A DNA stretch of 64,000 bases, taken from the NCBI RefSeq assembly GCF_004054195.1, contig NZ_SBIW01000007.1:186001-250000 (forward strand). Reading direction: 5' to 3'. Both the position numbers and the translations under genes were made by a program. Numbering within the stretch: the first letter of the stretch is position 1; the number at the start of each line of letters is the position of its first letter. Under the pieces are notes generated by a model. That model had not been told where the DNA came from. It worked only from the letters and a program-made list of their open reading frames with translations, and did no database searches. Positions 38,952 to 48,254 of this stretch are shown in pieces. Origin of the DNA: Mucilaginibacter gilvus. GTDB taxonomy: Bacteria > Bacteroidota > Bacteroidia > Sphingobacteriales > Sphingobacteriaceae.

Positions 38952-39971
38952 ATGAAAAAATTCCTATTTTTCTTAGTGCTGGCATCTCCGGTATACCTTG
39001 CTTCGGCACAGGATAGCAAAACGCCATATCTCACCAGGTCATTAGCATCTGACAATGTAAAAACCGTATTTGTAAACACCAGCGGCGGCAGCATTTCCGT
39101 TAAAGGCGGCGAGGAGCCACGCATTGAGGTTTACGTAGTTGGTAACAACAACCAAAACCTGAGCAAAGAAGAGATCAAAAAACGCCTGGACGAAGATTAC
39201 ACTTTAGATATTGCTGTGCATGGTGGCGAATTACACGCTACTGCCAAGCAAAAACACAACATTAATAACTGGAGAAAGAGCCTGAGCATTGGCTTTAAAG
39301 TGTACGTAAACAAAGCCACCGAAACCAACTTAAACACCAGTGGTGGGAGCATCAGCATTGCCAATTTAACAGGTAACCAAAACTTTGAAACCAGCGGTGG
39401 CAGCTTGAATATTAACACCGTTGCGGGCATTATTAAGGGCGAAACCAGTGGCGGCAGCATCAATGTAGCTAATTCGAGCAAAGAGATCGAGCTGACTACC
39501 AGTGGCGGCAGCATTAGCGCGAGCAACTGCCAGGGCCATATTAAATTGGAAACTTCGGGCGGTTCGGTTAGGTTGGATAACCTGAAAGGTTATGTAAAGG
39601 CAGAAACCAGCGGCGGCAGCGTTAACGGCAGCAAAATTGATGGCGAACTGATTGCCGGTACCAGCGGTGGCAGTGTTAGCCTCATGGATGTTGCAGGCAG
39701 TGTAGACGCATCAACCAGTGCGGGCAGCATTCACGTGCAAATGACCCGGGTAGATAAATATGTAAAAATTGACGGCAACTCGGGCCATGTAGACCTGCAA
39801 TTACCGGCTAAACAAGGCTTTAACCTGGATGTACGCGGCGATCGTGTAAACATGTCCGTGAATGGTACGTTCGAAGGTCAAAAAGAAAAAGAAAAAGTTG
39901 TTGGTAAGCTAAATGGCGGTGGTTCACCTGTTGAAGTGCGCGGCGATGGCAGTGTTAATGTAACTTATTAA
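38952..39971 (+). CDS. DUF4097-family exported beta-repeat protein
   Basis: This 339-residue protein has a Sec signal peptide (MKKFLFFLVLASPVYLASAQ). The mature part is a right-handed beta-solenoid-like repeat. The phrase TSGGS(I/V/L) recurs about nine times at roughly 20-residue spacing (for example NTSGGSISVKGG, ETSGGSLNIN, TTSGGSISASN, ETSGGSVRLDN, GTSGGSVSLMD), as in DUF4097/adhesin-like proteins. The end returns to a non-repetitive strand region (GGGSPVEVRGDGSVNV). It should sit in the periplasm or at the outer membrane. It is the only non-transport gene inside the array under promoter B, so it may be a periplasmic partner or a cargo-related protein; that link is inference. Confidence 0.85.
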   Translation: MKKFLFFLVLASPVYLASAQDSKTPYLTRSLASDNVKTVFVNTSGGSISVKGGEEPRIEVYVVGNNNQNLSKEEIKKRLDEDYTLDIAVHGGELHATAKQKHNINNWRKSLSIGFKVYVNKATETNLNTSGGSISIANLTGNQNFETSGGSLNINTVAGIIKGETSGGSINVANSSKEIELTTSGGSISASNCQGHIKLETSGGSVRLDNLKGYVKAETSGGSVNGSKIDGELIAGTSGGSVSLMDVAGSVDASTSAGSIHVQMTRVDKYVKIDGNSGHVDLQLPAKQGFNLDVRGDRVNMSVNGTFEGQKEKEKVVGKLNGGGSPVEVRGDGSVNVTY

Positions 39972-39999
39972 GCTTATAGATCATAGTTGATGGTTCATA

Positions 40000-40023
40000 G
40001 TGAAGAGTTCGCGGTCGGAATAG
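40000..40023 (+). pseudogene. Second fossil 3' end of an FtsX permease gene
   Basis: GTGAAGAG followed by TTCGCGGTCGGAATAG reads VKSSRSE-stop and nearly matches the VKSLRSE-stop at the end of most permeases here at DNA level. It sits between a TTCATAG hairpin arm and the GTGAGTGG repeat upstream of promoter C, the same arrangement as the fossil at 36110. Confidence 0.65.
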
Positions 40024-40131
40024 TTTGGTGAGTGGTGAATAGAGAGTAGTGAATGGTGAGTTGAGGATATCAGCTCACCATTTTATTTTTCGGTTTAACG
40101 CTTAAAACCATTCACCACTCTCAACTCACCA
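40024..40131. repeat. GTGAGTGGTGAATAG / CATTCACCACTC inverted repeat
   Basis: The left-arm words GGTGAGTGGTGAATAGAG and GTAGTGAATGGTGAG pair with right-arm words CCATTCACCACTCTCAACTC about 70 nt on, just before promoter C. Confidence 0.55.
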
Positions 40132-40134
40132 GAG

Positions 40135-40241
40135 TGTATCATAACCGAACGATCACTGTTACACATACGTACACCGTACAGTTATAAATTCAAATTAAAT
40201 ATCTGATTATTAATATATTATATAATTGGTATTTGTTTTAA
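40135..40241 (+). promoter_or_regulatory. Tandem activator sites and promoter element C, upstream of permease 8
   Basis: Site 1 is TGTATCATAACCGAACG (40135-40151) and site 2 is TGTTACACATACGTACA (40157-40173), separated by 5 bp. TGGTAT-TTG-TTTTA is at 40227-40240, 53 bp after site 2 and only 16 bp before the permease 8 ATG, so the leader must be very short if transcription starts at the usual sigma-54 distance. Confidence 0.78.
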
Positions 40242-40256
40242 GCTATTGGCATTACC

Positions 40257-42674
40257 ATGATAAAAAATTACTTAACCATCGCCTGGAGAAGCCTTACAAA
40301 AAACAAGGTTTTTTCATTCATCAACATATTCGGGCTTGCTATTGGTTTAACCTGCTGTATGCTCATCAGTGCCTACATTTACCAGGAAGTTACCTATGAT
40401 ACCTATCCCGCAAACGCCAAAAATATTTACCGTGTGGGCCTGCATTTAACCGAGAATGCAGGCGTTACCGATTTCGCTTTGGTTGATGCCGCAGTAGGGC
40501 AGGGCATCAAAAATAATATCCCCGGTGTGGTGTCATCTACCCGCATCAGCGGCAGGGGATCGGTCTACGTAAAATATGACGACAAACTATTTAAAGAAGA
40601 ACACTTCAGCATAGCCGACTCTAATTTTCTGGCTATGTTCTCGCTGCCGCTTATTCAGGGTGACGGACGCAGTGCGTTGGTTAGTCCAAACAGCGTAGTA
40701 ATCACCAGCCAAACAGCAAAAAAATATTTTGGCAGCGAATCGGCTATCGGTAAAACACTCGTGCTGCAGGGCGAGCGGGATTTAAAAGTTACCGGCGTAA
40801 TTGATAAAGTGCCCGATAACTCCCATTTTCATTACGACGCGTTCATTAGCAAATCTACCTATCCATCTAAGCGTGAGACTTGGAGTAATATCAGTTTTTA
40901 TACTTATTTACAGCTAAACAACGGTGCCGATGCTAAAAAGATAGAGGCACAATTCCCTGCGCTCGTGTTAAAATACGCCGCTCCCGAAATTCAGAACGAT
41001 ATGGGGGTGAGCCTTGCCGAAGCGCAAAAGTCGGTTAATACCTTCCGGTTTTTCCTGATGCCGTTGACCGATATCCACCTGCACTCTGCAACCAAATTTG
41101 AGATGGAGCCAAACGGCGACATCCACTACGTTTATATTTTCAGCGCGCTGGCAGCATTTATTTTATTGCTGGCCTGCATCAACTTCATGAACCTGTCTAC
41201 CGCCAGCTCGGTTAAACGCGCAAAAGAAGTTGGCATCCGCAAGGTGATGGGCTCGTTAAAAAGTTCGCTCATCTCGCAGTTCCTTACCGAATCGGTAGTG
41301 GTAACGGCTTTAGCCATGGTCATTGGCTTAATGCTTGTTTATTTTGCCCTACCATATTTTAATGCCCTTGCCGGTAAGCAGTTTGAAATGGGTTTGTTTG
41401 TAAGCTTCAAAAGTATTGCAATAGAAGTATTCCTGGTTTTGCTTGTTGGTATCATCGCAGGCATTTACCCGGCTTTCTTCCTGTCATCATTTAAAGTGCT
41501 CAATGTTTTAAAAGGCAACAGCTCGGCAGGCCCGGCAAAGCGTAACTTTTTACGCAGCGGCCTGGTAGTGTTCCAGTTCTTTATATCTACATCGCTTATT
41601 ATAGCTACCATGGTGGTATACCGCCAGCTAAACTACATGCAGAATATAAAATTGGGATATGATAAGGAGCAGGTACTGGTGATAAATGACGCATATTCGC
41701 TTGGCAACAATATCGATGCATTTAAACAGCAACTCCTGCGCGACCCGCGAGTGGCCAACGCTACCGTAACGGGTAGCGTACCCGGAGCGGCTAATATGGA
41801 TGGCACCCAGATCTACGCCAAGGAGTTTAACGACAAACAGGAACACAAAGAGATCCACACCAATATTTACCACGTAGAGGATAGCTACTTAGCCACCCTC
41901 GGCATAAAAATGGCCATTGGCCGTAACTTTTCCTCCGCATCCCCGGCAGATTCATCGGCTGTGGTGATAAACGAGGCGCTTGTGCGCGAAATAGGCTGGG
42001 GCAATACCGATCCGATTGGCAAAACTATTGTACGCTCCGGTCAGCATGAATTTAAGGTGGTAGGCGTGGTGAAAGATTTTCATTATAAATCGGCGAAAGA
42101 AAAAATAGCGCCGCTGATGTTTTTACCCGGCCGCAGCAATATGCTGATGGCTGTTAAAGTGCATTCGGCAGATATAGCGCCATTTTTAACCGATGTGAAA
42201 AAACAATGGGATAGTTTTCGCGCTACAGCGCCGTTCAGCTATTCGTTCCTGGATGAGCAGTACGCTGCCTTGTACAGTGCAGAACAACGTACAGGAAAGA
42301 TCTTTACCTCGTTTGCCTTCGTAGCGGTAATCATCGCCAGCCTCGGCTTGTTTGGCCTGGCAGCATTCAGCATTCGTCAAAGGGTGAAAGAAATTGGCAT
42401 CCGCAAGGTATTGGGCGCATCGTCTGGTACTATTACGGGCATGCTCTCTACAGAGTTTTTAAAGCTGGTGGGGATAGCCATTGTGGTATCGGTACCGGTA
42501 ACCTGGTACGCAATGTATAAATGGCTTCAGGATTTTGCTTATCGCGTTGAAATATCGTGGTGGGTATTTGTGCTGGCGGGCTTTATAGCCATATTGGTAG
42601 CTTTTGTTACGGTAAGTTTCCAGTCGGTAAGGGCGGCGTTGGCAAACCCTGTAAAAAGTTTGCGAAGCGAGTAA
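40257..42674 (+). CDS. FtsX-like/MacB-type ABC permease 8
   Basis: This 805-residue permease sits directly under promoter C. Coupling motifs are EVGIRKVMGS (about 323) and EIGIRKVLGA (about 711). Helix 1 (FGLAIGLTCCMLISAYIY) contains a Cys pair that also appears, shifted, in permease 6. The first ectodomain ends LTDIHLHSATKFEMEPNGDI. The first half closes with GIYPAFFLSSFKVLNVLKGN, and the second ectodomain is related to those of permeases 2 and 9 (a VLVINDAYSLG block against VLVIQNAYEL and VLIVNNTYVL), suggesting partial shared ancestry. The hallmark YSFLDEQYAALYSAEQRTG precedes helix 6. Permease 9 follows 134 bp downstream without its own activator sites. Confidence 0.92.
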   Translation: MIKNYLTIAWRSLTKNKVFSFINIFGLAIGLTCCMLISAYIYQEVTYDTYPANAKNIYRVGLHLTENAGVTDFALVDAAVGQGIKNNIPGVVSSTRISGRGSVYVKYDDKLFKEEHFSIADSNFLAMFSLPLIQGDGRSALVSPNSVVITSQTAKKYFGSESAIGKTLVLQGERDLKVTGVIDKVPDNSHFHYDAFISKSTYPSKRETWSNISFYTYLQLNNGADAKKIEAQFPALVLKYAAPEIQNDMGVSLAEAQKSVNTFRFFLMPLTDIHLHSATKFEMEPNGDIHYVYIFSALAAFILLLACINFMNLSTASSVKRAKEVGIRKVMGSLKSSLISQFLTESVVVTALAMVIGLMLVYFALPYFNALAGKQFEMGLFVSFKSIAIEVFLVLLVGIIAGIYPAFFLSSFKVLNVLKGNSSAGPAKRNFLRSGLVVFQFFISTSLIIATMVVYRQLNYMQNIKLGYDKEQVLVINDAYSLGNNIDAFKQQLLRDPRVANATVTGSVPGAANMDGTQIYAKEFNDKQEHKEIHTNIYHVEDSYLATLGIKMAIGRNFSSASPADSSAVVINEALVREIGWGNTDPIGKTIVRSGQHEFKVVGVVKDFHYKSAKEKIAPLMFLPGRSNMLMAVKVHSADIAPFLTDVKKQWDSFRATAPFSYSFLDEQYAALYSAEQRTGKIFTSFAFVAVIIASLGLFGLAAFSIRQRVKEIGIRKVLGASSGTITGMLSTEFLKLVGIAIVVSVPVTWYAMYKWLQDFAYRVEISWWVFVLAGFIAILVAFVTVSFQSVRAALANPVKSLRSE

Positions 42675-42808
42675 CCTAAATTATTAAAGTGTGGTCATAA
42701 ATGGTGAACCATTTTTTATCGCCTGATAAATAGGGGTAAATGGTTTGTTGGTTGTATTACATCAGGTAAGTAACCATAAATTTTTCACGTTAACCAATTT
42801 AAAATATC

Positions 42809-45235
42809 ATGTTTAAAAACTACGATAAAACAGCTTTCAGGAGCTTAATGAAAAACAAAGGCTTTACAGCCATCAATATACTGGGGCTTGCCCTGGGCCT
42901 GTGCGTTTGTATGCTGATCGTTTTCTACGTGATAGATGAGGTTGGCTACGATACCTATAACACCAAAGCCGATAGGATTTACCGGGTAAACAACAATATT
43001 AAGTTCGGCGGGAAAACAAGCCAGTATGCGGTTTCGCCGGCACCGCTTGCCGCAACGCTTAAAAGTGATTTCCCCGAAGTAGAAAATACCGTACGTTTTA
43101 GAGGGCGCGGCGGTTTTAAAGTACGGAAAGACGCCCAAAATGTTCAGGAAGACCGCATGATCTATGTAGACTCTACCTTGTTTGCTGTCTTTACCTTGCC
43201 GATGATACAGGGTGACCCTAAAACCGCCCTTACAGAGCCTAAAAGCGTGGTCATAAACGAAACCACAGCGCTGAAATATTTTAACGCAACAAATGTAGTT
43301 GGCAAAACGCTGACCTTTAACGACACCATCCTGTATAAAGTAACCGGGGTAATTAAAGATATCCCAAAGCAATCGCACTTTAATTTCGACTTTTTCCTGG
43401 CTATGAACGGGCTGGACGAGAGCAAGGAAGGCGCCTGGTTAAGTAATAATTTTAACACATACGTTCTATTGAAAAATGGGGCTAATCCTAAAGCACTGGA
43501 ATCAAAATTCCACGCCTTTGTAACCAAATATGTTGGTGGGCAGCTGCAAGCCGCCACGCACATGAGCTTTAGCGACTTTGAAAAAGACGGCAGCTACTTT
43601 AGATTAAATTTAGTTGCGCTGAAGGATATCCACCTGCGCTCTAATGCGCAGAACGAGCTGGGCGGTAACGGTAATATCCAGTATGTGTACATATTTTCGG
43701 CGGTTGCTATTTTTATATTGCTCATTGCCTGCGTAAACTTCATGAACCTCTCCACCGCGCGCTCGTCTAACCGTGCCCGCGAGGTAGGCGTGCGTAAGGT
43801 ATTGGGCTCGGCACGCAGTTCGCTTATCGCGCAGTTTTTGTCAGAGTCGGTTCTGGTAACTTTTGCCGCAACGGTTATTGCTGTTGTGGGCGCATGGTTA
43901 TTACTGCCGGTATTTAACCAAATGGCAGATAAGCAGCTGGCATTTACCAGCGGTACCTTTGTATGGTTGCTGCCCGTGCTGCTGCTCATCGTTGCTGTAA
44001 TTGGCTGCCTGGCGGGCTCGTACCCGGCCTTCTTTTTATCAGCTTTCCAACCCATAGACGTGTTGAAAGGTAAATTGTCTGCCGGTTTTAAGGGTGGTTT
44101 TCTGCGGAGTTTTTTGGTGGTATTTCAATTCTCTATTTCCATATTCCTCATCATAGGCACGCTGGTTATTTATCACCAGCTAAAATTCATCCAAAGTAAA
44201 GACCTGGGCTATAGACGCGAGCAGGTGCTTATTGTTAACAATACATACGTTTTGGATAAACAAGCCAAGGTGTTTAAACAGGAAATAAAAGCACTGCCCG
44301 GTGTTAAGAATGCCACTTTAACTGGCTATATCCCAACCGGGGGCTGGAGAAACAATACATCGATGTTTGAGAGCCCCACATTAGATACTAAACATGCCGT
44401 ATCCATCGGCGTTTGGGACGTTGATGAGGATTATATCAATACCATGTGCATGCGCATAAAGTATGGCCGCGATTTTTCGCCAGAAATGAAAATGGATTCC
44501 TCCGCTGTGATCATAAACGAAGCTGCGGTGCAAATTTTAGGTTATAAAGACGCGCTGAACAAGGAACTTTATATGCCAACAGATAACATGGCTAAGAACC
44601 TGAAAAAGCTTCATATAATTGGAGTGATAAAAGATTTTAACTTTAGCTCCTTACGCGAAAATATTTCGCCGCTTGCATTTTTACTGAACCAGAACACCGG
44701 TGCTTTAAGCGTGCATGTAAACGCGGCGAATGCCACCGCCGTACTGGCACAGGTTAAAGAAAAATGGCATTCCTTAGCGCCAAACCAACAGTTCGACTAC
44801 TCGTTTATGGACGAAGATTTTGAGAACAGCTACCGTACCGAGCAGCGCATAGGCGGCATATTTATCGCCTTTACCTCCATGGCTATTATTATCGCCTGCC
44901 TGGGCTTATTTGGCCTTGCAGCTTATGCTGCCGAGCAGCGCACTAAGGAGATAGGCATCCGCAAGGTACTGGGTGCCAACATATCCATTATAGTAGCGAT
45001 GCTTTCCAAAGATTTTATTAAACTGGTTATCATCGCCATCGTTATCGCGTCGCCATTGGCCTGGTTTAGTATGCAGCACTGGTTTCTATCAGGTTTTGCG
45101 TACCGCGATGGTATTAAATGGTGGATAGTAGCCACTGCCGGCGGCGGGGCCATCATTATCGCGTTTGTCACCATCAGTTTTCAATCAATAAAGGCCGCGC
45201 TGGCCAACCCGGTAACGAGTTTGAAGAATGAATAG
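42809..45235 (+). CDS. FtsX-like/MacB-type ABC permease 9
   Basis: This 808-residue permease is the closest relative in the window of permease 2: both have KGFTAINILGLALGL, SHFNFDFFL, YPAFFLSAFQPIDVLKGKLS and near-identical C-terminal halves. Coupling motifs are EVGVRKVLGS (about 324) and EIGIRKVLGA (about 713). The N-terminus has an unusual Asp (MFKNYDKTAFRSLMKNKGF, where paralogs have Leu or Phe). The second ectodomain differs from permease 2 over ESPTLDTKHAVSIGVWDVD, so the duplicates have diverged mainly outside the membrane. It probably shares a transcript with permease 8. Confidence 0.92.
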   Translation: MFKNYDKTAFRSLMKNKGFTAINILGLALGLCVCMLIVFYVIDEVGYDTYNTKADRIYRVNNNIKFGGKTSQYAVSPAPLAATLKSDFPEVENTVRFRGRGGFKVRKDAQNVQEDRMIYVDSTLFAVFTLPMIQGDPKTALTEPKSVVINETTALKYFNATNVVGKTLTFNDTILYKVTGVIKDIPKQSHFNFDFFLAMNGLDESKEGAWLSNNFNTYVLLKNGANPKALESKFHAFVTKYVGGQLQAATHMSFSDFEKDGSYFRLNLVALKDIHLRSNAQNELGGNGNIQYVYIFSAVAIFILLIACVNFMNLSTARSSNRAREVGVRKVLGSARSSLIAQFLSESVLVTFAATVIAVVGAWLLLPVFNQMADKQLAFTSGTFVWLLPVLLLIVAVIGCLAGSYPAFFLSAFQPIDVLKGKLSAGFKGGFLRSFLVVFQFSISIFLIIGTLVIYHQLKFIQSKDLGYRREQVLIVNNTYVLDKQAKVFKQEIKALPGVKNATLTGYIPTGGWRNNTSMFESPTLDTKHAVSIGVWDVDEDYINTMCMRIKYGRDFSPEMKMDSSAVIINEAAVQILGYKDALNKELYMPTDNMAKNLKKLHIIGVIKDFNFSSLRENISPLAFLLNQNTGALSVHVNAANATAVLAQVKEKWHSLAPNQQFDYSFMDEDFENSYRTEQRIGGIFIAFTSMAIIIACLGLFGLAAYAAEQRTKEIGIRKVLGANISIIVAMLSKDFIKLVIIAIVIASPLAWFSMQHWFLSGFAYRDGIKWWIVATAGGGAIIIAFVTISFQSIKAALANPVTSLKNE

Positions 45236-45382
45236 GGTAGAGAGTGGTGAATAGAGAATAGAAAGTAGTGAGTAGAGAATAGTCAGTGGAGAATAGAGAA
45301 TGGTGAGTGGTTTTGGGCCGCTCACCATTTTTTAGTTTGTTACAAGTGTAAATTCACCACTCTCTATTCACCACTCACCAAA
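45236..45382. repeat. Long GTGAGTGG-word inverted repeat after permease 9
   Basis: Direct words (AGAGTGGTGAATAGAG, AGTGAGTAGAGAATAG, GAATGGTGAGTGG) are followed by reverse-complement words (CTCACCATT, TCACCACTCTCTATTCACC). It is the longest member of this family in the window and lies just before promoter D in a 377-bp gene-free stretch. Confidence 0.55.
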
Positions 45383-45389
45383 ACCACAG

Positions 45390-45496
45390 TGTATCATAAC
45401 CGTACAACTGTTGTTACGCATGCGTACAGTGTGTAATATTTTTTTTACGTTATTGTATTGATTTTTAGATTATTGTAAAATTGGTATCGCTTTTAA
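45390..45496 (+). promoter_or_regulatory. Tandem activator sites and promoter element D, upstream of permease 10
   Basis: Site 1 is TGTATCATAACCGTACA (45390-45406) and site 2 is TGTTACGCATGCGTACA (45412-45428), the most symmetrical copy in the window, separated by 5 bp. TGGTAT-CGC-TTTTA is at 45482-45495, 53 bp after site 2. The permease 10 ATG is 117 bp further on, the longest leader of the five. Confidence 0.78.
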
Positions 45497-45612
45497 TATA
45501 TTAACAGTGTTATAAACAAATACATAAATAGCCTGGCGCGGTGCATAAAGCAAGCGGGCGATAATTATAACCAAAATACTATCACCTCACGAAACTGAGT
45601 AATCAAAAACTA

Positions 45613-48087
45613 ATGATAAAGAACTATTTTAAAATCGCCTTAAGGGGGTTCCGCCGGCACAAGCTGTTTACCTTTATCAACATTGTGGGCTTATCCATAG
45701 GCATCAGCGCCGCGCTGGTGATATACCTCATTGTGCATTTCGATTTTACGTTTGATAAGTTCCATAAAGATAGCGACCGCGTTTACCGTGTAACTACTGA
45801 TTATTCGTTCGCGGGTGAAGTTGGGCACAACGGTGGGGTAACCATGGCCCTGGCGCCGGCATTGAGCACCGAAGCAACCGGTATCGACCAGGTAGCACCA
45901 TTCTACATATACGGTAACGTGAATGTGCTGGCGCCCAATGGCTCATCGGTAGGTAACAAGTTAAAAAAGCAAAGCGGGATAATTTTCGCCGAAGGCCATT
46001 ACTTTAATATTTTTGAATATAATTGGGTAGTGGGCAATAAAAAAACCGCCCTTAAAGATCCCAACACCGTTGTGCTTACTACAAAGCAAGCGAAACTGTA
46101 TTTCCCTAAGCTGGAGTATGCCGATATGCTGGGCAAGCAACTCATCTATGATGATTCGCTTAAAACCACTGTTACCGGTATTGTAGAACCTTTTAAAGAA
46201 CGTTCGGACTTTATGGCACATGATTTTATATCCTACATCACCGGCACTACCGACCATTACGTCAAAGACAATTTTGAGGTAACGCAGTGGGGAAATACCA
46301 ACTCTGCCTCGCAGTTATTCATCAAACTCGCGCCAACTGCTTCAGCTGGTAAATTAGAGAAGCAATTGAATGTAATGCTGAACAAGCATAACCCGCCAAC
46401 GCCCGAAAATAAGGGCAATACCCAGGGTTTATCGCTCCAGCCTATCGGCGATCTGCATTTCGATCAAGTGTATGGCGGCTTTGATGGTGTGCGTACGGCC
46501 AGCAAAACAACGCTTTACGGTTTATTGGTTATAGCGGCTTTCTTGCTGATGTTAGGCTGCATCAACTTTATTAACCTTACCACAGCGCAGGCATCGCAAC
46601 GCGCCAAAGAAATAGGCATCCGCAAAACAATGGGGAGCAGGCGGGGGCAGTTGATCATGCAGTTTTTAAGCGAAACGTTTTTGATAACCCTTTTAGCGGT
46701 TATTATTTCTGTGGCTATAGCGCCGGTAATATTAAAATTGTTTGCCGACTTTGTTCCAGAGGGGATCGCCATAAATATCCTCGCTCAGCCCGATCTAGTT
46801 GTGTTTTTAATATTACTGACCTTACTCGTAAGCGGCTTGTCGGGCTTTTATCCGGCCCTGGTTTTATCTGGCTATAAACCGGTTACGGTGCTTAAGAACC
46901 AGTCGGCAGGTAATAGCAGTAAATCGCGTAACGCCTGGCTGCGTAAAGGGTTAACGGTTACCCAGTTTGTGATAGCGCAGTTCTTTATCATGGCTACCTT
47001 ATTGGTGAGCAAACAGATCTACTACGCGTTGCATAAGGACCTTGGTTTTAAGAAAGACGCTATTGTAAATATCAGCACACCGTATAAAAGCATAAATACC
47101 GATAAACAACAGGTGTTTATGAATAGGATCCGCGCCATAGCGCAGATAGAACTAATGAGCGTGGGTGGTGCGCCGCCATCGTCGGGCAATACAAACTCTA
47201 CCACCGTAACCTACAAGGACGGCAAAAAAGAGGTAAAAATAGACCTGCAGCAAAAATTTGCCGATGAAAATTACCTCAACGTTTACCAGATAAAATTATT
47301 AGCCGGGCGTAACCTGCGCTCAACCGATACGGCGGGGGCGGGTAATATCCTCATTAATAATACCTACGCCAAAGTTTTAGGTTTCCGTAACCCAAATGAT
47401 GCCATTGGTAAGCAGTTGGATTATAACGACAAGCAAAAAACCATTGTAGGTGTAACGGCCGATTTTTACCAGAAATCGCTTCATTCACCTATAAAACCAC
47501 TTGCTATCCTGCAGCCCGGGAACAGGAAATGGAATAACCGCACTTTCCATATCGCCCTAAAACCGCAAACTGCCGGCGGAAACGAATGGAAAACTGCCAT
47601 AGCCGGGTTTGAAAAGATATGGAAGGAGATTTATCCCGACGAAGATTTTGAATACACTTTTTACGACGAGAACATTGCCAAGTTTTACACCGCAGAGCAA
47701 CACACTTCGCAATTGCTTACCTGGGCAACAGGCCTTTCTATATTTATCAGCTGCCTTGGTTTATTAGGTTTGGCTATTTATACCACCAGCCAGCGCACTA
47801 AGGAAATCGGCGTACGCAAGGTGTTGGGCGCTTCGGTAGCGCAGATTGTTACGCTGCTATCAACCGAATTGATCTGGCTCATAGTACTGGCTTTTGTAGT
47901 AGTAACACCAATTGCCTACTACGCCATGCAAAAATGGATGGAGAACTTTGCAGACCGCACTGCCATCAGCTGGTGGATCTTCGCGCTAAGCGGTGGAGGG
48001 ATGCTTACAGCAGCATTGTTTACGCTAAGCTTCCAAACGGTAAAAGCAGCAGTTGCGAACCCTGTGAGGAGTTTGCGAAGTGAGTAG
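45613..48087 (+). CDS. FtsX-like/MacB-type ABC permease 10
   Basis: This is the longest permease, at 824 residues. With permease 12 it forms subgroup C, recognised by IGDLHFDQVYGGFDG (LSDMHFDTRFGN in permease 12), by CINFINLTTAQA in place of the NLSTARS seen elsewhere, and by YTFYDENIAKFYTAEQ in the second ectodomain. Coupling motifs are EIGIRKTMGS (about 332) and EIGVRKVLGA (about 730). Helix 1 has GLSIGISAALVIYLIVHF. The first ectodomain is larger than in other subgroups and includes NVLAPNGSSVGNKLKKQ. It is driven by promoter D; permease 11 follows after 167 bp without activator sites. Confidence 0.92.
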   Translation: MIKNYFKIALRGFRRHKLFTFINIVGLSIGISAALVIYLIVHFDFTFDKFHKDSDRVYRVTTDYSFAGEVGHNGGVTMALAPALSTEATGIDQVAPFYIYGNVNVLAPNGSSVGNKLKKQSGIIFAEGHYFNIFEYNWVVGNKKTALKDPNTVVLTTKQAKLYFPKLEYADMLGKQLIYDDSLKTTVTGIVEPFKERSDFMAHDFISYITGTTDHYVKDNFEVTQWGNTNSASQLFIKLAPTASAGKLEKQLNVMLNKHNPPTPENKGNTQGLSLQPIGDLHFDQVYGGFDGVRTASKTTLYGLLVIAAFLLMLGCINFINLTTAQASQRAKEIGIRKTMGSRRGQLIMQFLSETFLITLLAVIISVAIAPVILKLFADFVPEGIAINILAQPDLVVFLILLTLLVSGLSGFYPALVLSGYKPVTVLKNQSAGNSSKSRNAWLRKGLTVTQFVIAQFFIMATLLVSKQIYYALHKDLGFKKDAIVNISTPYKSINTDKQQVFMNRIRAIAQIELMSVGGAPPSSGNTNSTTVTYKDGKKEVKIDLQQKFADENYLNVYQIKLLAGRNLRSTDTAGAGNILINNTYAKVLGFRNPNDAIGKQLDYNDKQKTIVGVTADFYQKSLHSPIKPLAILQPGNRKWNNRTFHIALKPQTAGGNEWKTAIAGFEKIWKEIYPDEDFEYTFYDENIAKFYTAEQHTSQLLTWATGLSIFISCLGLLGLAIYTTSQRTKEIGVRKVLGASVAQIVTLLSTELIWLIVLAFVVVTPIAYYAMQKWMENFADRTAISWWIFALSGGGMLTAALFTLSFQTVKAAVANPVRSLRSE

Positions 48088-48176
48088 CTGTTAGTTGATG
48101 GTTCATAGTTCATGGTTTATAGCAGGCGTAAAATAATTGCTGGGCTACCATGAACTATCATCAATGAACAATCAGC
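48088..48176. repeat. TTGATGGTTCATAG inverted repeat after permease 10
   Basis: The left arm GTTGATGGTTCATAGTTCATGG pairs imperfectly with CCATGAACTATCATCAATGAAC across about 35 nt, in the same family as the elements after permeases 7, 11 and 12. Confidence 0.55.
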
Positions 48177-48254
48177 CAATAAAAGTTAACGAATGTTAAA
48201 GGTTTAGGATTCGAAAGCTATAGTGCTGATATTGTAGGCAATTACAAAAAGCCT

